64,000 bases of DNA, from the NCBI GenBank assembly GCA_045594565.1, contig JAZNYT010000054.1, positions 1 to 64,000 on the forward strand. Reading direction: 5' to 3'. Position numbers and translations under genes: made by a program. The notes under the pieces were generated by a model that had not been told where the DNA came from, did not search any database, and saw nothing but the letters and a program-made list of their open reading frames with translations. This DNA is from RGIG6353 sp045594565. GTDB lineage: Bacteria > Bacillota > Clostridia > Oscillospirales > SIG627. Shown here one piece after another: positions 16,283 to 24,656 of this stretch. Positions within the stretch are counted from its first letter, which is position 1; every line of letters starts with the position of its first letter.

Positions 16283-17908
16283 TTACTTTATAACCTCTAC
16301 GTTTTCGCCCTCGCCTGTTTCGTAGCTTGAGGTCCAGAGGTTGTGGGAGTAGCTGTCGATGAGGTCTTGGATCAGGCTTTCGAGTTCCTCGTAGCCGTCA
16401 TTTCCCTCGCCGATATATATATGCTCGTAAAACTTACTGAAATCGTTTTTGCATTTGACGTTTATAGAGACGGAAATGGTTTCAAGGAAGCTCTCTGTAT
16501 CGGGGTACTTCTCGTAAATCTCCACTGTACCGCCGACGTTCACGTCAGCTTTTTCCTTTTCCTTGATGAAATTCCACATGTCGATAATATCTTTTTTCGA
16601 CTCACTCGAGATACTCTCTACCGTCTCGGAATACCAGTCCTCCTCTTCCTCTTCGAAGTTGAAGTCATAGCTTGAATGTCCGTTTTCACGATTTATATTC
16701 ACGTAGATAGAGGCGCTTTCGATATTCTTTACGTCAATCTTCGGCTCTTTATACATTCCGAATACGTCGGCAACGAAAACTACACCCAAAAGGATAGTGA
16801 GAATAAGGATATACGCCATATGACGGCTTTTCTTCAGTACTCCCGTAAAGGTCTTGTCGAAGAAGGCGTTGGTGAAAATGAAGGTAAAGAGAAGTGCTAT
16901 TACGCCACCCACGAAGCACCAGATAATAGAGTCTGTTATTGCCTCAAAGAAGGTAGCCCCGAGAAGTATCACGTCAAAAGCTAAAAGATACTGTAAAGGT
17001 CTTTTCAGAACAGAAAAGGCGATAGGCTTTGAAGAATTCTCGTTTTTCTTTTTGGTGTAGCATAGGATACCAAGTCCTATCATAAAGAGCGTGCCGAGGG
17101 CAAGAAGAACGAAGGATGTCACAGTAAAGGGAAGCTCGTCTCCTGCTGTTCCCACGATATAGCGTATATAGGGGGATGAGTAGAAATAGACGTGGGGTCT
17201 GTGGTCGAGGTAGTCCATAAGACTTGAATTAAAGAGGACGTTTCCCGAAGCAGCTGTGGCAAGAACGGTTGCGGGAATATAGAAGTTTATAAAGGCAAAG
17301 GAGATAAGGGTCGAGAAGATAGTACCCGAAAGGATAGCTGCGAGCATTGCAACGGCAATGAAAAGTGCCAGATATAAAAGTGCCGTTCCGAGAGCAGGCA
17401 GCTGCATTAAAAGTGTCTTTCCAAAGGTGTAGGTGGGATATTTTGCGAGAAGGTTTAGGAAGAAAAGACCTATTACCTGAGAAATAAGGACGGTCGCTGC
17501 CGTGTTTATAAACGCCGTCAGGTAATTCGCAATATAAATCTCACCTCTTGTCACCGCCATCGAGTGATAAAAGTCGTTACCGCTTTTTTCTCTCATGTAG
17601 CCTGTAAGTGCAATTACCGAGAAGAAGGCGAGGGCGAACACTACCACCATATACATAATGGAGAATACACCGTCCATGCCGAGCATTTCGTCGAAAAGCT
17701 GTCTGACGTTTGCGTGATAGTCCTCGTAGGTGGCAAAGCCTGCTTCAAGCCTCATGGCATAGCGTGCTTCAAGGTCGGATATGGGCATAGCACCTACGAT
17801 ACCGCCGAGAATGGCAATGGCAAGTGCCAGTATCATGGGGAGGGAGCGGTTGACGGAGTAGTTATTCCTTATAAGTAAAAGTATTTTCTTAAAGCTTATT
17901 TTTTTCAT
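16283..17908 (-). CDS. ABC transporter permease
   Basis: A 541-aa membrane protein that probably forms the membrane part of an ABC exporter. About ten hydrophobic helices span residues 20-370, with an ABC-2-like REKSGNDFYHSMAVTRGEIY segment after the third. The C-terminal 150 residues are hydrophilic and acidic, including a run of glutamates near 410, and probably lie outside the membrane. Its start overlaps the ATPase stop by 4 nt (ATGA). Architecture and neighbours resemble YtrBC-type systems controlled by GntR proteins in Bacillota, some of which respond to cell-wall stress. Substrate unknown. Confidence 0.85.
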   Translation of the reverse strand: MKKISFKKILLLIRNNYSVNRSLPMILALAIAILGGIVGAMPISDLEARYAMRLEAGFATYEDYHANVRQLFDEMLGMDGVFSIMYMVVVFALAFFSVIALTGYMREKSGNDFYHSMAVTRGEIYIANYLTAFINTAATVLISQVIGLFFLNLLAKYPTYTFGKTLLMQLPALGTALLYLALFIAVAMLAAILSGTIFSTLISFAFINFYIPATVLATAASGNVLFNSSLMDYLDHRPHVYFYSSPYIRYIVGTAGDELPFTVTSFVLLALGTLFMIGLGILCYTKKKNENSSKPIAFSVLKRPLQYLLAFDVILLGATFFEAITDSIIWCFVGGVIALLFTFIFTNAFFDKTFTGVLKKSRHMAYILILTILLGVVFVADVFGMYKEPKIDVKNIESASIYVNINRENGHSSYDFNFEEEEEDWYSETVESISSESKKDIIDMWNFIKEKEKADVNVGGTVEIYEKYPDTESFLETISVSINVKCKNDFSKFYEHIYIGEGNDGYEELESLIQDLIDSYSHNLWTSSYETGEGENVEVIK

Positions 17909-18810
17909 TTTGTTTCCCCTCCTTTAACACGGCTTACTTCAAGAGTGAATATTTCGTCAAGAGTGAGGTCAACGCATTCGGAATAAACGAGAGTTACGTC
18001 ACCGAGAGCGGAGAAAATTCTCTTTTGCACCTCGTTTTCGTCAAGGGCGGAAATAAAGGTGATAAGCTTTCCGCTGACGTGAGGAAGGGTAGCAAAGCTT
18101 GAAATAAAGGATATGTCCGATATAGGCTCGGAGAATATCATCTGGTATTTGTGCCATCCTTGAACGATATCGTCGATAGTCTTGTGAAGGATGAGCTCAC
18201 CGCCGTCAATAAGTGCTACGCTGTCGCACACCGTTTCAATATCCGAAAGATTGTGAGAAGAAAGAACGACAGTTCTGTTATCCTCGGCAACCGACTCGGA
18301 AATCATTTTCTTTGCGAAGTCACGGGCTATGGGGTCAAGTCCGTCGAAGGTCTCGTCAAAGAAAAGGTAATCGGAGCCTGTGGCAATAGAGAGAATAACC
18401 TCTCCTTGTCTTTTCATACCCTTAGAGAAGGTGGAAATTTTTCTCGTTCTTGAAAGTCCTATTTCATCGCACATTTCTTCAAATTTTTCAAATGAGAATT
18501 TCGCGAAGAATCTCTTATAGAGCTTTGCCATATCGTTCAGTGTGAAGTGGGGGATAAGATACTGCTCATCGGATACGAAGGAAATTCTTTCTTTTATTCT
18601 GTCATTCTCAAAAACGTTTTCACCGTCAATGAATACGCCACCTCTGTCTGACTTGTATATGCCCGACATTATTCGAAGAAGTGTGGATTTACCCGCGCCG
18701 TTGGTACCTATAAGTCCAAGTACCGAGCCTTTGTTTATGTTCATAGAGATGTCCGAAAGAGAGGTGACGTTGTTGTCATATCTCTTTGTAACAGAGTCGA
18801 TTTTTATCAT
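17905..18810 (-). CDS. ABC transporter ATP-binding protein
   Basis: A 301-aa cytoplasmic ATPase for the adjacent permease. Walker A is GTNGAGKST at about 35-43, the signature is the variant FSKGMKRQ, and Walker B is LFFDETFDGLD, where the usual DEPT reads DETF. The switch histidine is in LSSHNLSD. A C-terminal extension of about 80 residues after the core is typical of the YtrB/EcsA-like group. It overlaps both neighbours by 4 nt, so the three genes are translationally coupled. Confidence 0.92.
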   Translation of the reverse strand: MIKIDSVTKRYDNNVTSLSDISMNINKGSVLGLIGTNGAGKSTLLRIMSGIYKSDRGGVFIDGENVFENDRIKERISFVSDEQYLIPHFTLNDMAKLYKRFFAKFSFEKFEEMCDEIGLSRTRKISTFSKGMKRQGEVILSIATGSDYLFFDETFDGLDPIARDFAKKMISESVAEDNRTVVLSSHNLSDIETVCDSVALIDGGELILHKTIDDIVQGWHKYQMIFSEPISDISFISSFATLPHVSGKLITFISALDENEVQKRIFSALGDVTLVYSECVDLTLDEIFTLEVSRVKGGETK

Positions 18811-19181
18811 ACGTTGTCCTTTCCGTAAACCTCGTTTACTTTATTTATAACTGTTTCAAGCTCAACCTCGGCAAGCTTTAATTCAATAAGCGCCTTCTGA
18901 AGCTTTTCTATGGCTTCGGTCTTTCTTTTAAGGCTTATGAGCGAGAGGTCCTCCTCAACGAAGGCGCCCTTTCCCGCTACTGTGTAGATGAGACCTTCTC
19001 TTTCAAGCTCACTTATGGCTCTGGCAATGGTATTGGGATTTATTCCGAGCTCTGAGGCAAGGGCACGTACCGACGGTATCTGCTCTCCTGCCGACCATAC
19101 ACCGAGAAGTATCTGATTCTTTATCGAGTCTTTTATCTGCTCCCATATAGGCTTATTGCTTCTGGGGTTTATGGTTATCAT
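18807..19181 (-). CDS. GntR-family regulator, YtrA type
   Basis: A 124-aa transcriptional regulator with a winged HTH (about 10-75) and a short helical C-terminal dimerisation tail, the architecture of the YtrA subfamily. The recognition region reads SVRALASELGINPNTIARAI. It lacks the large effector domain of FadR- or UTRA-type GntR proteins. It is first in the operon with the ABC transporter and probably represses its own promoter through the palindrome at 19201-19227. The start is ATG at 19181 after GGAGGGAG. Confidence 0.92.
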   Translation of the reverse strand: MITINPRSNKPIWEQIKDSIKNQILLGVWSAGEQIPSVRALASELGINPNTIARAISELEREGLIYTVAGKGAFVEEDLSLISLKRKTEAIEKLQKALIELKLAEVELETVINKVNEVYGKDNV

Positions 19182-19200
19182 TTTCTCCCTCCTTTGTATG

Positions 19201-19227
19201 AAGTGTATTAAGTGACCTAGTACACTT
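19201..19227. promoter_or_regulatory. Probable GntR/YtrA operator
   Basis: AAGTGTA (19201-19207) and TACACTT (19221-19227) form a perfect 7-bp inverted repeat with a 13-bp spacer. A second, inner AGTGAC/GTAC symmetry lies within. It sits just downstream of the -10 box, an ideal place for autorepression. Confidence 0.6.
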
Positions 19228-19229
19228 GT

Positions 19230-19258
19230 ATATTAACACAACAAAAATCATTTGTCAA
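19230..19258 (-). promoter_or_regulatory. Sigma-A promoter of the GntR-ABC operon
   Basis: On the minus strand, TTGACA (19258-19253) and TAATAT (19235-19230) are separated by 17 bp. Confidence 0.78.
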
Positions 19259-19306
19259 TACCCTATTAAAAATTTTTATAAAAGAGTTTTTAGTGGGTCT
19301 TAAAGT

Positions 19307-19362
19307 TGTCATATACATGTCATTGTATGGCAGTCCGTGTCATGATACAGTAAGGTTGTCAG
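19307..19362 (+). promoter_or_regulatory. TGTCA repeat array and candidate promoter of the phage-like module
   Basis: TGTCAT occurs at 19307, 19318 and 19338, and TGTCAG at 19357, giving spacings of 11, 20 and 19 bp, close to whole helical turns. A candidate promoter lies within: TTGTAT (19323-19328) and TACAGT (19346-19351), 17 bp apart. The array may bind a regulator. No regulator gene is adjacent on this strand. Confidence 0.4.
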
Positions 19363-19381
19363 AAGAAGGGAGGTGATAAAA

Positions 19382-19582
19382 ATGACATTCTTTATTGTAA
19401 CCGTGACGATGCTTCTGCTGCTTGAGGTCATGGTTTTTGTGGGGGTAATAAAGCTTGTGTCAGAGCTTTCCGGAAGCTACGAGGAAAGTGACACTCCCAA
19501 AGTCCCCCGAGCCGAGGGACAGGACTTCTGGCAAAACATAATTTCCTACGACCATAAAAAGAAAGGAGGCGATAAGGATTGA
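19382..19582 (+). CDS. Small single-pass membrane protein of the phage-like module
   Basis: A 66-aa protein with one strong hydrophobic segment at about 2-28, followed by a charged tail of about 35 residues ending in a lysine-rich stretch. ATG at 19382 is chosen because GGGAGGTG lies 6 nt before it. It overlaps the portal start by 4 nt. I do not recognise a family. A holin-like or membrane-anchoring role would fit the position but is not demonstrated; typical holins have two or more segments. Confidence 0.6.
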   Translation: MTFFIVTVTMLLLLEVMVFVGVIKLVSELSGSYEESDTPKVPRAEGQDFWQNIISYDHKKKGGDKD

Positions 19583-21156
19583 AAAACAGAAGAAAGGAAG
19601 AGATTTCAGAGGATTTTGAGCTTCTTGAAAAGGGACGTGAATATAACCGTTCGGTAAACTTTTACGACACCGTAAACAAAAATGAACGCTTCTGGCGAGG
19701 CGACCAGTGGAACGGAGTTGTAAGCGGAGGGCTTCCCACCCCTGTGTTTAACATCTTCAAAAGAGTAATCGGCTATTTCGTATCGAATATTATGTCGGCA
19801 AAGATTGCTTTGAAGATAGATGCGGAGAGTGCGGGCGTCATTTACAAAAAAGAAGTGAGAGAGGATCTTGTGAAGGTTTGTGAGCTTATTTCCTCATACC
19901 TTAACTACCGCTTTGAAAAGGATAATATGACCTCACTCCTTTATGACGGAGTGAAGGATGCAACCCTCAGCGGAGATATGTTTCTTTACGTGTACTGGGA
20001 CAGAAAAAAACGTACTGCTCAGCAGTATACGGGAGATTTTGCAACGAAGCTTCTTGATGCCACTAACGTTTTCTTCGGTGACGTAAACACGAGCGACGTA
20101 CAGAGTCAGCCTTATATTCTCATATCGGGCAGAGGTCTTGTAGAGGAGCTGAGGGAGGAAGCGAGAAGCTACGGAATTCCCGAAAGTGACGTTATGCGTA
20201 TCGTATCTGACAGCGATACTACCGACGAGGCGGGAGACAGAGCGAAGAGTGAGCTTCGTGATACGAAGTGTACCTACGTTATAAAGCTTTACCGCAAAAA
20301 CGGTACCATTCACTACCGCAAGAGCGTAAGAGGTACTGTTATAACAAGTGAGATAGACACAAAGCTTACCCTTTATCCCTTGGTGCTTATGAACTGGGAT
20401 AAGACGAAAAACTCCTATCACGGCACTGCCGCCGCAACGGGACTTATTGAAAATCAGATATACATCAATAAAGCCTTTGCCATGGTAATGAAGCATATGA
20501 TAAACGTATCCTTCTCAAAGGTAGTGTATAACCAGAACGTCATTGACGAATGGACAAACGAGGTAGGAGAGGCGATAGGCGTTAACGGTCCTGTTGACAG
20601 TGTGGCAGAGGTGCTTTCTCCCGGTGTTATGCAGTCGGGATTCCTCGATGTCATTAACCTCACCATGTCACTTACCCGTGAGCTTATGGGAGCAACGGAT
20701 GCGGCTCTCGGTAACGTTGAGCCCACCAACACCTCGGCAATAATTGCTCTTCAGGAGTCTTCCTCGGTACCTCTTGAAATTCAGAAGAGGGCGCTTTATA
20801 TGGCTATTGAGGAGCTTGGACTTATATGGATTGACTATATTCTCCATTATTATGACAGGCACCGAATGCTTATGTGGCGTGACAAGGGAGAGCTGAGAGG
20901 CGATATGATGGAGGTGGAGCGTTACAAGGACGTAATATTCTCCTGTACGGTATCTGCAGGTATGACGGGATACTGGAGCGAGATAGCAAGTCTTAACACG
21001 CTCGAAAATCTTCTTTCATCAGGACTTATTACACTTGAGCAGTACCTTGAAAGACTGCCCGAGGGGTACATAACGGCAAAGGAAGCCCTTATCGAGGATT
21101 GCAGGAAGGTAAAAGAAAAAGAGGAGGCAGAAAATGACGGCAAGACAGGTTTATAA
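19579..21156 (+). CDS. Phage portal protein, podovirus-like
   Basis: A 525-aa protein that I assign to podovirus-type portals, the dodecameric channel through which DNA enters the capsid. Supporting features are an N-terminal NERFWRGDQWN segment with a nearby PVFNIFKRVIGYFVSNIM helix, a central VLMNWDKTKNSYHGTAAA segment, and a C-terminal region with the NTSAIIALQESSSVPLE and QKRALYMAIEELG helices. It is shorter than the 725-aa P22 portal because it lacks the long barrel. Translation starts at TTG 19579 after AGGAGG. The next gene overlaps its end by 23 nt. No terminase precedes it, which is unusual. Confidence 0.78.
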   Translation: MKNRRKEEISEDFELLEKGREYNRSVNFYDTVNKNERFWRGDQWNGVVSGGLPTPVFNIFKRVIGYFVSNIMSAKIALKIDAESAGVIYKKEVREDLVKVCELISSYLNYRFEKDNMTSLLYDGVKDATLSGDMFLYVYWDRKKRTAQQYTGDFATKLLDATNVFFGDVNTSDVQSQPYILISGRGLVEELREEARSYGIPESDVMRIVSDSDTTDEAGDRAKSELRDTKCTYVIKLYRKNGTIHYRKSVRGTVITSEIDTKLTLYPLVLMNWDKTKNSYHGTAAATGLIENQIYINKAFAMVMKHMINVSFSKVVYNQNVIDEWTNEVGEAIGVNGPVDSVAEVLSPGVMQSGFLDVINLTMSLTRELMGATDAALGNVEPTNTSAIIALQESSSVPLEIQKRALYMAIEELGLIWIDYILHYYDRHRMLMWRDKGELRGDMMEVERYKDVIFSCTVSAGMTGYWSEIASLNTLENLLSSGLITLEQYLERLPEGYITAKEALIEDCRKVKEKEEAENDGKTGL

Positions 21157-21553
21157 CAGAGCGATTGCACTGATAAACGAGCGTAGCAGCGGCGGTGCAT
21201 ACCACGAGGACGTGGAGGATTTCGAAAAGAATGCGCCTGAGGTAATGAACTCCATTATCACTCTCTTATGGCCAAGTCAGTGCATCATTGAAAAAAAGAA
21301 GCTGAAGGCGTTGTCCTGGGACTTTAATCCCATCGGCTCGATGGATGACGAGATACCTTTGCATATATCACTTGCATCGGGGCCCTTGCCCTTCGCTCTT
21401 GCCTCATTCCTTCTTTTAGAGGAGGATGCACAGCGCGCTGATTATTTCTATACACTTTTTAAAAAGAGCGAGGAAAGCGTGATGAAAAGCTTTGCTTATG
21501 CAACTCACACTAAAATAAGGGATATATATTCAGGTGATGTAAATGGCGCGTGA
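21134..21553 (+). CDS. Probable head-tail (neck) adaptor protein
   Basis: A 139-aa mostly helical protein located between the portal and the hub-like protein, where P22-like phages encode the gp4 adaptor. It opens with TARQVYNRAIALINE, a pattern seen in neck proteins that start with a short helix. A hydrophobic central segment reads GPLPFALASFLLLEE. The family is not certain; the call rests mainly on size, helicity and order. It overlaps the portal gene by 23 nt and the next gene by 11 nt, with GAGGAGG before its ATG. Confidence 0.5.
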   Translation: MTARQVYNRAIALINERSSGGAYHEDVEDFEKNAPEVMNSIITLLWPSQCIIEKKKLKALSWDFNPIGSMDDEIPLHISLASGPLPFALASFLLLEEDAQRADYFYTLFKKSEESVMKSFAYATHTKIRDIYSGDVNGA

Positions 21554-23282
21554 TTTCAAGGTACAGATAAACGGATTCCTCGGACTTAACGAAAGCGGAC
21601 CGAGCGAGGGACGCATAAAATCGGGTGAAAGTCCCAAAATGAAAAATCTTAAAATTACGCCGTCCTACTCTCTTGCCCTTCGCGAAGGCTATGAGCGCCT
21701 TGCGGAATTCGGGGGAGATGGCAGAGGTGTTACTGTGTCGGACGGGGTGATTTACGCCGTTTCGGGCAAAACGGTTTTCTCCTTCGATGGTGAAATAAAG
21801 GAGGTAGGAGAGCTTGAAAGCGATAGCGGTAGGGTGTCCTTTCTCCACTTTGGAAAATGTATTTACATCCTTGACGGAGTAAAAATAAAGAAGCTTTCCG
21901 AAGGTACACTTTCCGATATTGACCCTTACGTGCCTCTTATTGCGGTGTCCACCGACGTGAACGGAGGAGGGGTGCCCTTTGAGGATATAAATCTTCTTAC
22001 TCCGAAAAGACGCCAGTCCTTTACGCTGGACAGAGACCATACGCGAATAATTCTTGCAGAAAAGAATATCGATTCGGTAATATCTGTAAAGGTACTTGGT
22101 GAGGAGCTTCCGAAATCGGCGTACACAGTATACCTTGAAGAAGGCGAGATTCAGCTTTCAAGTAACAATCCCTCCACAGAAATAAACGCTTACGAGGTCA
22201 CTTATTCCAAGGCAATTCCCGAGGAGAATAACCCTCACAGAATGAGATATGCGGTCCTTTGGGGCGGTGACAACGATACAAGAGTGTTTTTGTGGGGAGA
22301 TGATGAAAAGCCCGACGTTTACAGATATTCGGGAGTGCATGACGGCATTTCGGATATGGACTATTTTCCCGAGCTTTCGTTTAATAAAAGCGCGACGGGA
22401 AGACCTGTGACCTCTCTTATAAGGCACTATGACAGGCTTCTTATATTTACCGACAGGGAGGCTTATTACTCCTATATCGAGAAGAAGAGTGATGCTTCGG
22501 GAAATGAGTATCTTTCGTTCCCCGTAAGGACTCTCTCCTCAGAGGTGGGGTGCGCTTATGCGGGAACTGCGGTGCTTGTGGATAATACACCAATAACTTT
22601 TTCGGGTACCTCCCTTTACAGATGGGTGTCTACTACCGTAAGAGATGAAAGAAACGCCGAGGAAATAGGCGCAAGAATCAGAAAAGGTCTTATGTTTCTA
22701 TCGAAGGGACTGTCGGTTTTCGACAGAATGGGAAGCGGTGAGGTCTACCTCTGGAGAGAGGGAAAAATTTACGTTTATAACTACCGCCTCGACCTTTTCT
22801 ATTATTATGAGGGCATTGACGCCGCGGCCTTTTGCGAGGACGGGGAAGGAAATTGCTTCTTTCTCACATCCGGTGGTGATCTTTGCCGTATGACAGAGGA
22901 GTCTCGTGACCTGGGACGTCCGGTAAGTTTCGAATGGGAGACGGGCTATAGCGAATATGCAGGACTCGATACCAAGAATATACATAGTATTGAGTTCGAG
23001 GTAATTCCTAAAAGCTCGGTATCCTTTGACATATTTTGGGCATCCGATACTATGACCGGCAAGGGTATTGGTGTTGGTGCCGAATACAAGGTGCTTGACT
23101 TTGAGAGTCTTAACTTTTCCCGCTTCAGCTTTAAGACTGCCATAACCCCTATAAGACTCAGAAAAAGAGTGAAGCTGAAAAGGCAGAAAAGCTTTAAGCT
23201 TATTGTGAAAAGCAGCGAAAACAGTCTTGATTTTCATCTTGTTTCCCTTTGCATCAGGGGAAGAATAACCGATGCAATATAA
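21543..23282 (+). CDS. Beta-rich hub/DNA-stabilisation-like structural protein
   Basis: A 579-aa beta-strand-rich protein with repeated short blades such as GVTVSDGVIYAVSGKTVFSF and GSGEVYLWREGKIYVYNYRLD, suggesting a beta-propeller. It opens with FKVQINGFLGLNESG and a NLKITPSYSLALREGYERL segment, as in phage proteins built on propeller repeats. Its place after the adaptor matches the P22 gp10 hub that plugs the portal after packaging. This is an inference from order and fold impression, not a confident family match. Its start overlaps the previous gene. Confidence 0.5.
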   Translation: MARDFKVQINGFLGLNESGPSEGRIKSGESPKMKNLKITPSYSLALREGYERLAEFGGDGRGVTVSDGVIYAVSGKTVFSFDGEIKEVGELESDSGRVSFLHFGKCIYILDGVKIKKLSEGTLSDIDPYVPLIAVSTDVNGGGVPFEDINLLTPKRRQSFTLDRDHTRIILAEKNIDSVISVKVLGEELPKSAYTVYLEEGEIQLSSNNPSTEINAYEVTYSKAIPEENNPHRMRYAVLWGGDNDTRVFLWGDDEKPDVYRYSGVHDGISDMDYFPELSFNKSATGRPVTSLIRHYDRLLIFTDREAYYSYIEKKSDASGNEYLSFPVRTLSSEVGCAYAGTAVLVDNTPITFSGTSLYRWVSTTVRDERNAEEIGARIRKGLMFLSKGLSVFDRMGSGEVYLWREGKIYVYNYRLDLFYYYEGIDAAAFCEDGEGNCFFLTSGGDLCRMTEESRDLGRPVSFEWETGYSEYAGLDTKNIHSIEFEVIPKSSVSFDIFWASDTMTGKGIGVGAEYKVLDFESLNFSRFSFKTAITPIRLRKRVKLKRQKSFKLIVKSSENSLDFHLVSLCIRGRITDAI

Positions 23283-23300
23283 AACAGAAAGGAATAAAAA

Positions 23301-23729
23301 ATGAAGAAAAATACAGAAAAGATCCTCCGTGAGCTTGATGTCGAAAAAGATGGCAACGCTCTCGATATGGAGGAGCTTGAAGCATTCCGTCTCGAAAAGA
23401 GAGTCAAGAAGAATCTGGAAGAGGAAATAAAGAAGCTTTTAGAAATCTTCCCCGACTTTGATACCGAGACGATTCCCGATGAGGTTTTCGATAAGTGCGA
23501 GGACGGACGCGGTCTTGCCGCAGAATACGCGCTTTGGTATCTTACCGAGGAGAAGAGAAAGGGAGAACAGCAGAAAAAGGAAGAAGAGAATGACAAATCT
23601 GCTCCTCCTAACGTAAAGGATTCCTCCGAGCCTCTTTACTTTACACCCGAACAGGTGAGAGCGATGAGCGAGTCGGAGATAAGAAAAAACTATAAAACTA
23701 TTATGAATTCCATGGAGAAATGGAAGTAA
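23301..23729 (+). CDS. Scaffold-like protein of the phage-like module
   Basis: A 142-aa, highly charged, predicted coiled-coil protein with many Glu and Lys residues, including a KRKGEQQKKEEEN stretch. It has a basic C-terminal helix ending KTIMNSMEKWK. It lies immediately before the coat gene, which is the standard place for a scaffolding protein that guides capsid assembly. Basic C-terminal helices bind coat in P22 and related phages. No sequence family is recognised. AGAAAGGA precedes the ATG. Confidence 0.55.
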   Translation: MKKNTEKILRELDVEKDGNALDMEELEAFRLEKRVKKNLEEEIKKLLEIFPDFDTETIPDEVFDKCEDGRGLAAEYALWYLTEEKRKGEQQKKEEENDKSAPPNVKDSSEPLYFTPEQVRAMSESEIRKNYKTIMNSMEKWK

Positions 23730-23744
23730 GAAAATAAGAAAGGA

Positions 23745-23761
23745 TTGCGGTAAAACCGCAA
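23745..23761 (+). other. Stem-loop upstream of the coat gene
   Basis: TTGCGGT (23745-23751) and ACCGCAA (23755-23761) form a 7-bp stem with an AAA loop. It lies immediately before the coat-gene ribosome site and has no T run, so it is not a normal terminator. Confidence 0.5.
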
Positions 23762-23775
23762 AAAGGTAAAAAATA

Positions 23776-24597
23776 ATGGCAATTACAAACTTTATTCCCA
23801 CAGTATGGAGCGAGGCTCTTTACGAGGAGCTTCAGAAGAACTACGTAGGCGTTAAGCTCTGTTCAAGAGAATTTGAGGGCGATATCAAGACTCAGGGCGA
23901 CAGAGTAAAAATCAACGGTCTTGGTCCCGTGACCGTGTTCAACTACACCAAGAATACAAATATGCCTACCCCCGAGGTGCTTTCCGATAACACAAGAACA
24001 CTCGTTATCGATCAGGCGAAGGGCTTTAACTTCTGCATCGACGCTATCGACGACGTGCAGTCATCTCCCAAGCTTGTTCAGGCGGCGATGAAGAGAGCTG
24101 CGGAAGCACTCAGCGACGTTGCAGATAAGTATATCTACTCTCTTTACGACCCTGAAGTACAGTTCATCGTTGAAGAAAATCTTACCGTTGACAACGTAGT
24201 TAAGCTCTTCAGCGATGCAAGACGTATTCTCATGGAAAACAACGTGCCCAATTCGGCAAAAATTTCCCTTGAAATTCCCCCTGCGGTAGAGCAGGTGCTC
24301 GTTATGGCAAATCTTCTTACCGACACCAACAACTCCGAAACACTTTCAAGAGGCTATATCGGTAAGATGCTCGGCTTTGATATCTACGTTACAAATAATA
24401 TCGAGCGCAACGAATCCGATTTCTTCAGATGCGTTGCACGTACCGACCGCGCAATCGCATATGCGGAGCAGATAAACTCTATCAAGCCCTATGAGCCTGA
24501 ACTCAGAAACGGTACTGCTGTAAAGGGTCTTCACCTTTACGGTGCAAAGATTGTATATCCTAAGGAAATGGTATTCATCGATATCGGTTCTTGTTAA
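23776..24597 (+). CDS. Major capsid (coat) protein, P22 gp5-like
   Basis: A 273-aa coat protein with the HK97-fold impression of the P22 gp5-like family. It opens with AITNFIPTVWSEALYEELQKNY, shows the early strand-loop GDRVKINGLGPVTVFNYTKN, then a helix-rich QAAMKRAAEALSDVADKY segment equivalent to the spine helix, and ends with strands near VYPKEMVFIDI. Coat proteins with this opening are common in Bacillota podovirus-like prophages. It is bracketed by stem-loops at 23745 and 24607, which may raise its message level. AAAGG precedes the ATG. Confidence 0.78.
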   Translation: MAITNFIPTVWSEALYEELQKNYVGVKLCSREFEGDIKTQGDRVKINGLGPVTVFNYTKNTNMPTPEVLSDNTRTLVIDQAKGFNFCIDAIDDVQSSPKLVQAAMKRAAEALSDVADKYIYSLYDPEVQFIVEENLTVDNVVKLFSDARRILMENNVPNSAKISLEIPPAVEQVLVMANLLTDTNNSETLSRGYIGKMLGFDIYVTNNIERNESDFFRCVARTDRAIAYAEQINSIKPYEPELRNGTAVKGLHLYGAKIVYPKEMVFIDIGSC

Positions 24598-24606
24598 AAA
24601 AGCATA

Positions 24607-24637
24607 TTCCGATACCCCCTTTTTGGGGGTATCGGAA
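24607..24637 (+). other. Strong stem-loop after the coat gene
   Basis: TTCCGATACCCCC (24607-24619) and its exact complement (24625-24637) form a 13-bp stem with a TTTTT loop, 9 nt after the coat stop. No T run follows on the plus strand, so it may protect the coat message or attenuate read-through. Confidence 0.65.
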
Positions 24638-24656
24638 ATAAAGGAGGATTGAACAT

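Noticed and set aside
24607..24637. Rho-independent terminator after the coat gene
   Set aside because: The 13-bp stem is strong, but it is followed by AATAAAGG and not by a T run, and the next gene has its own ribosome site close by.
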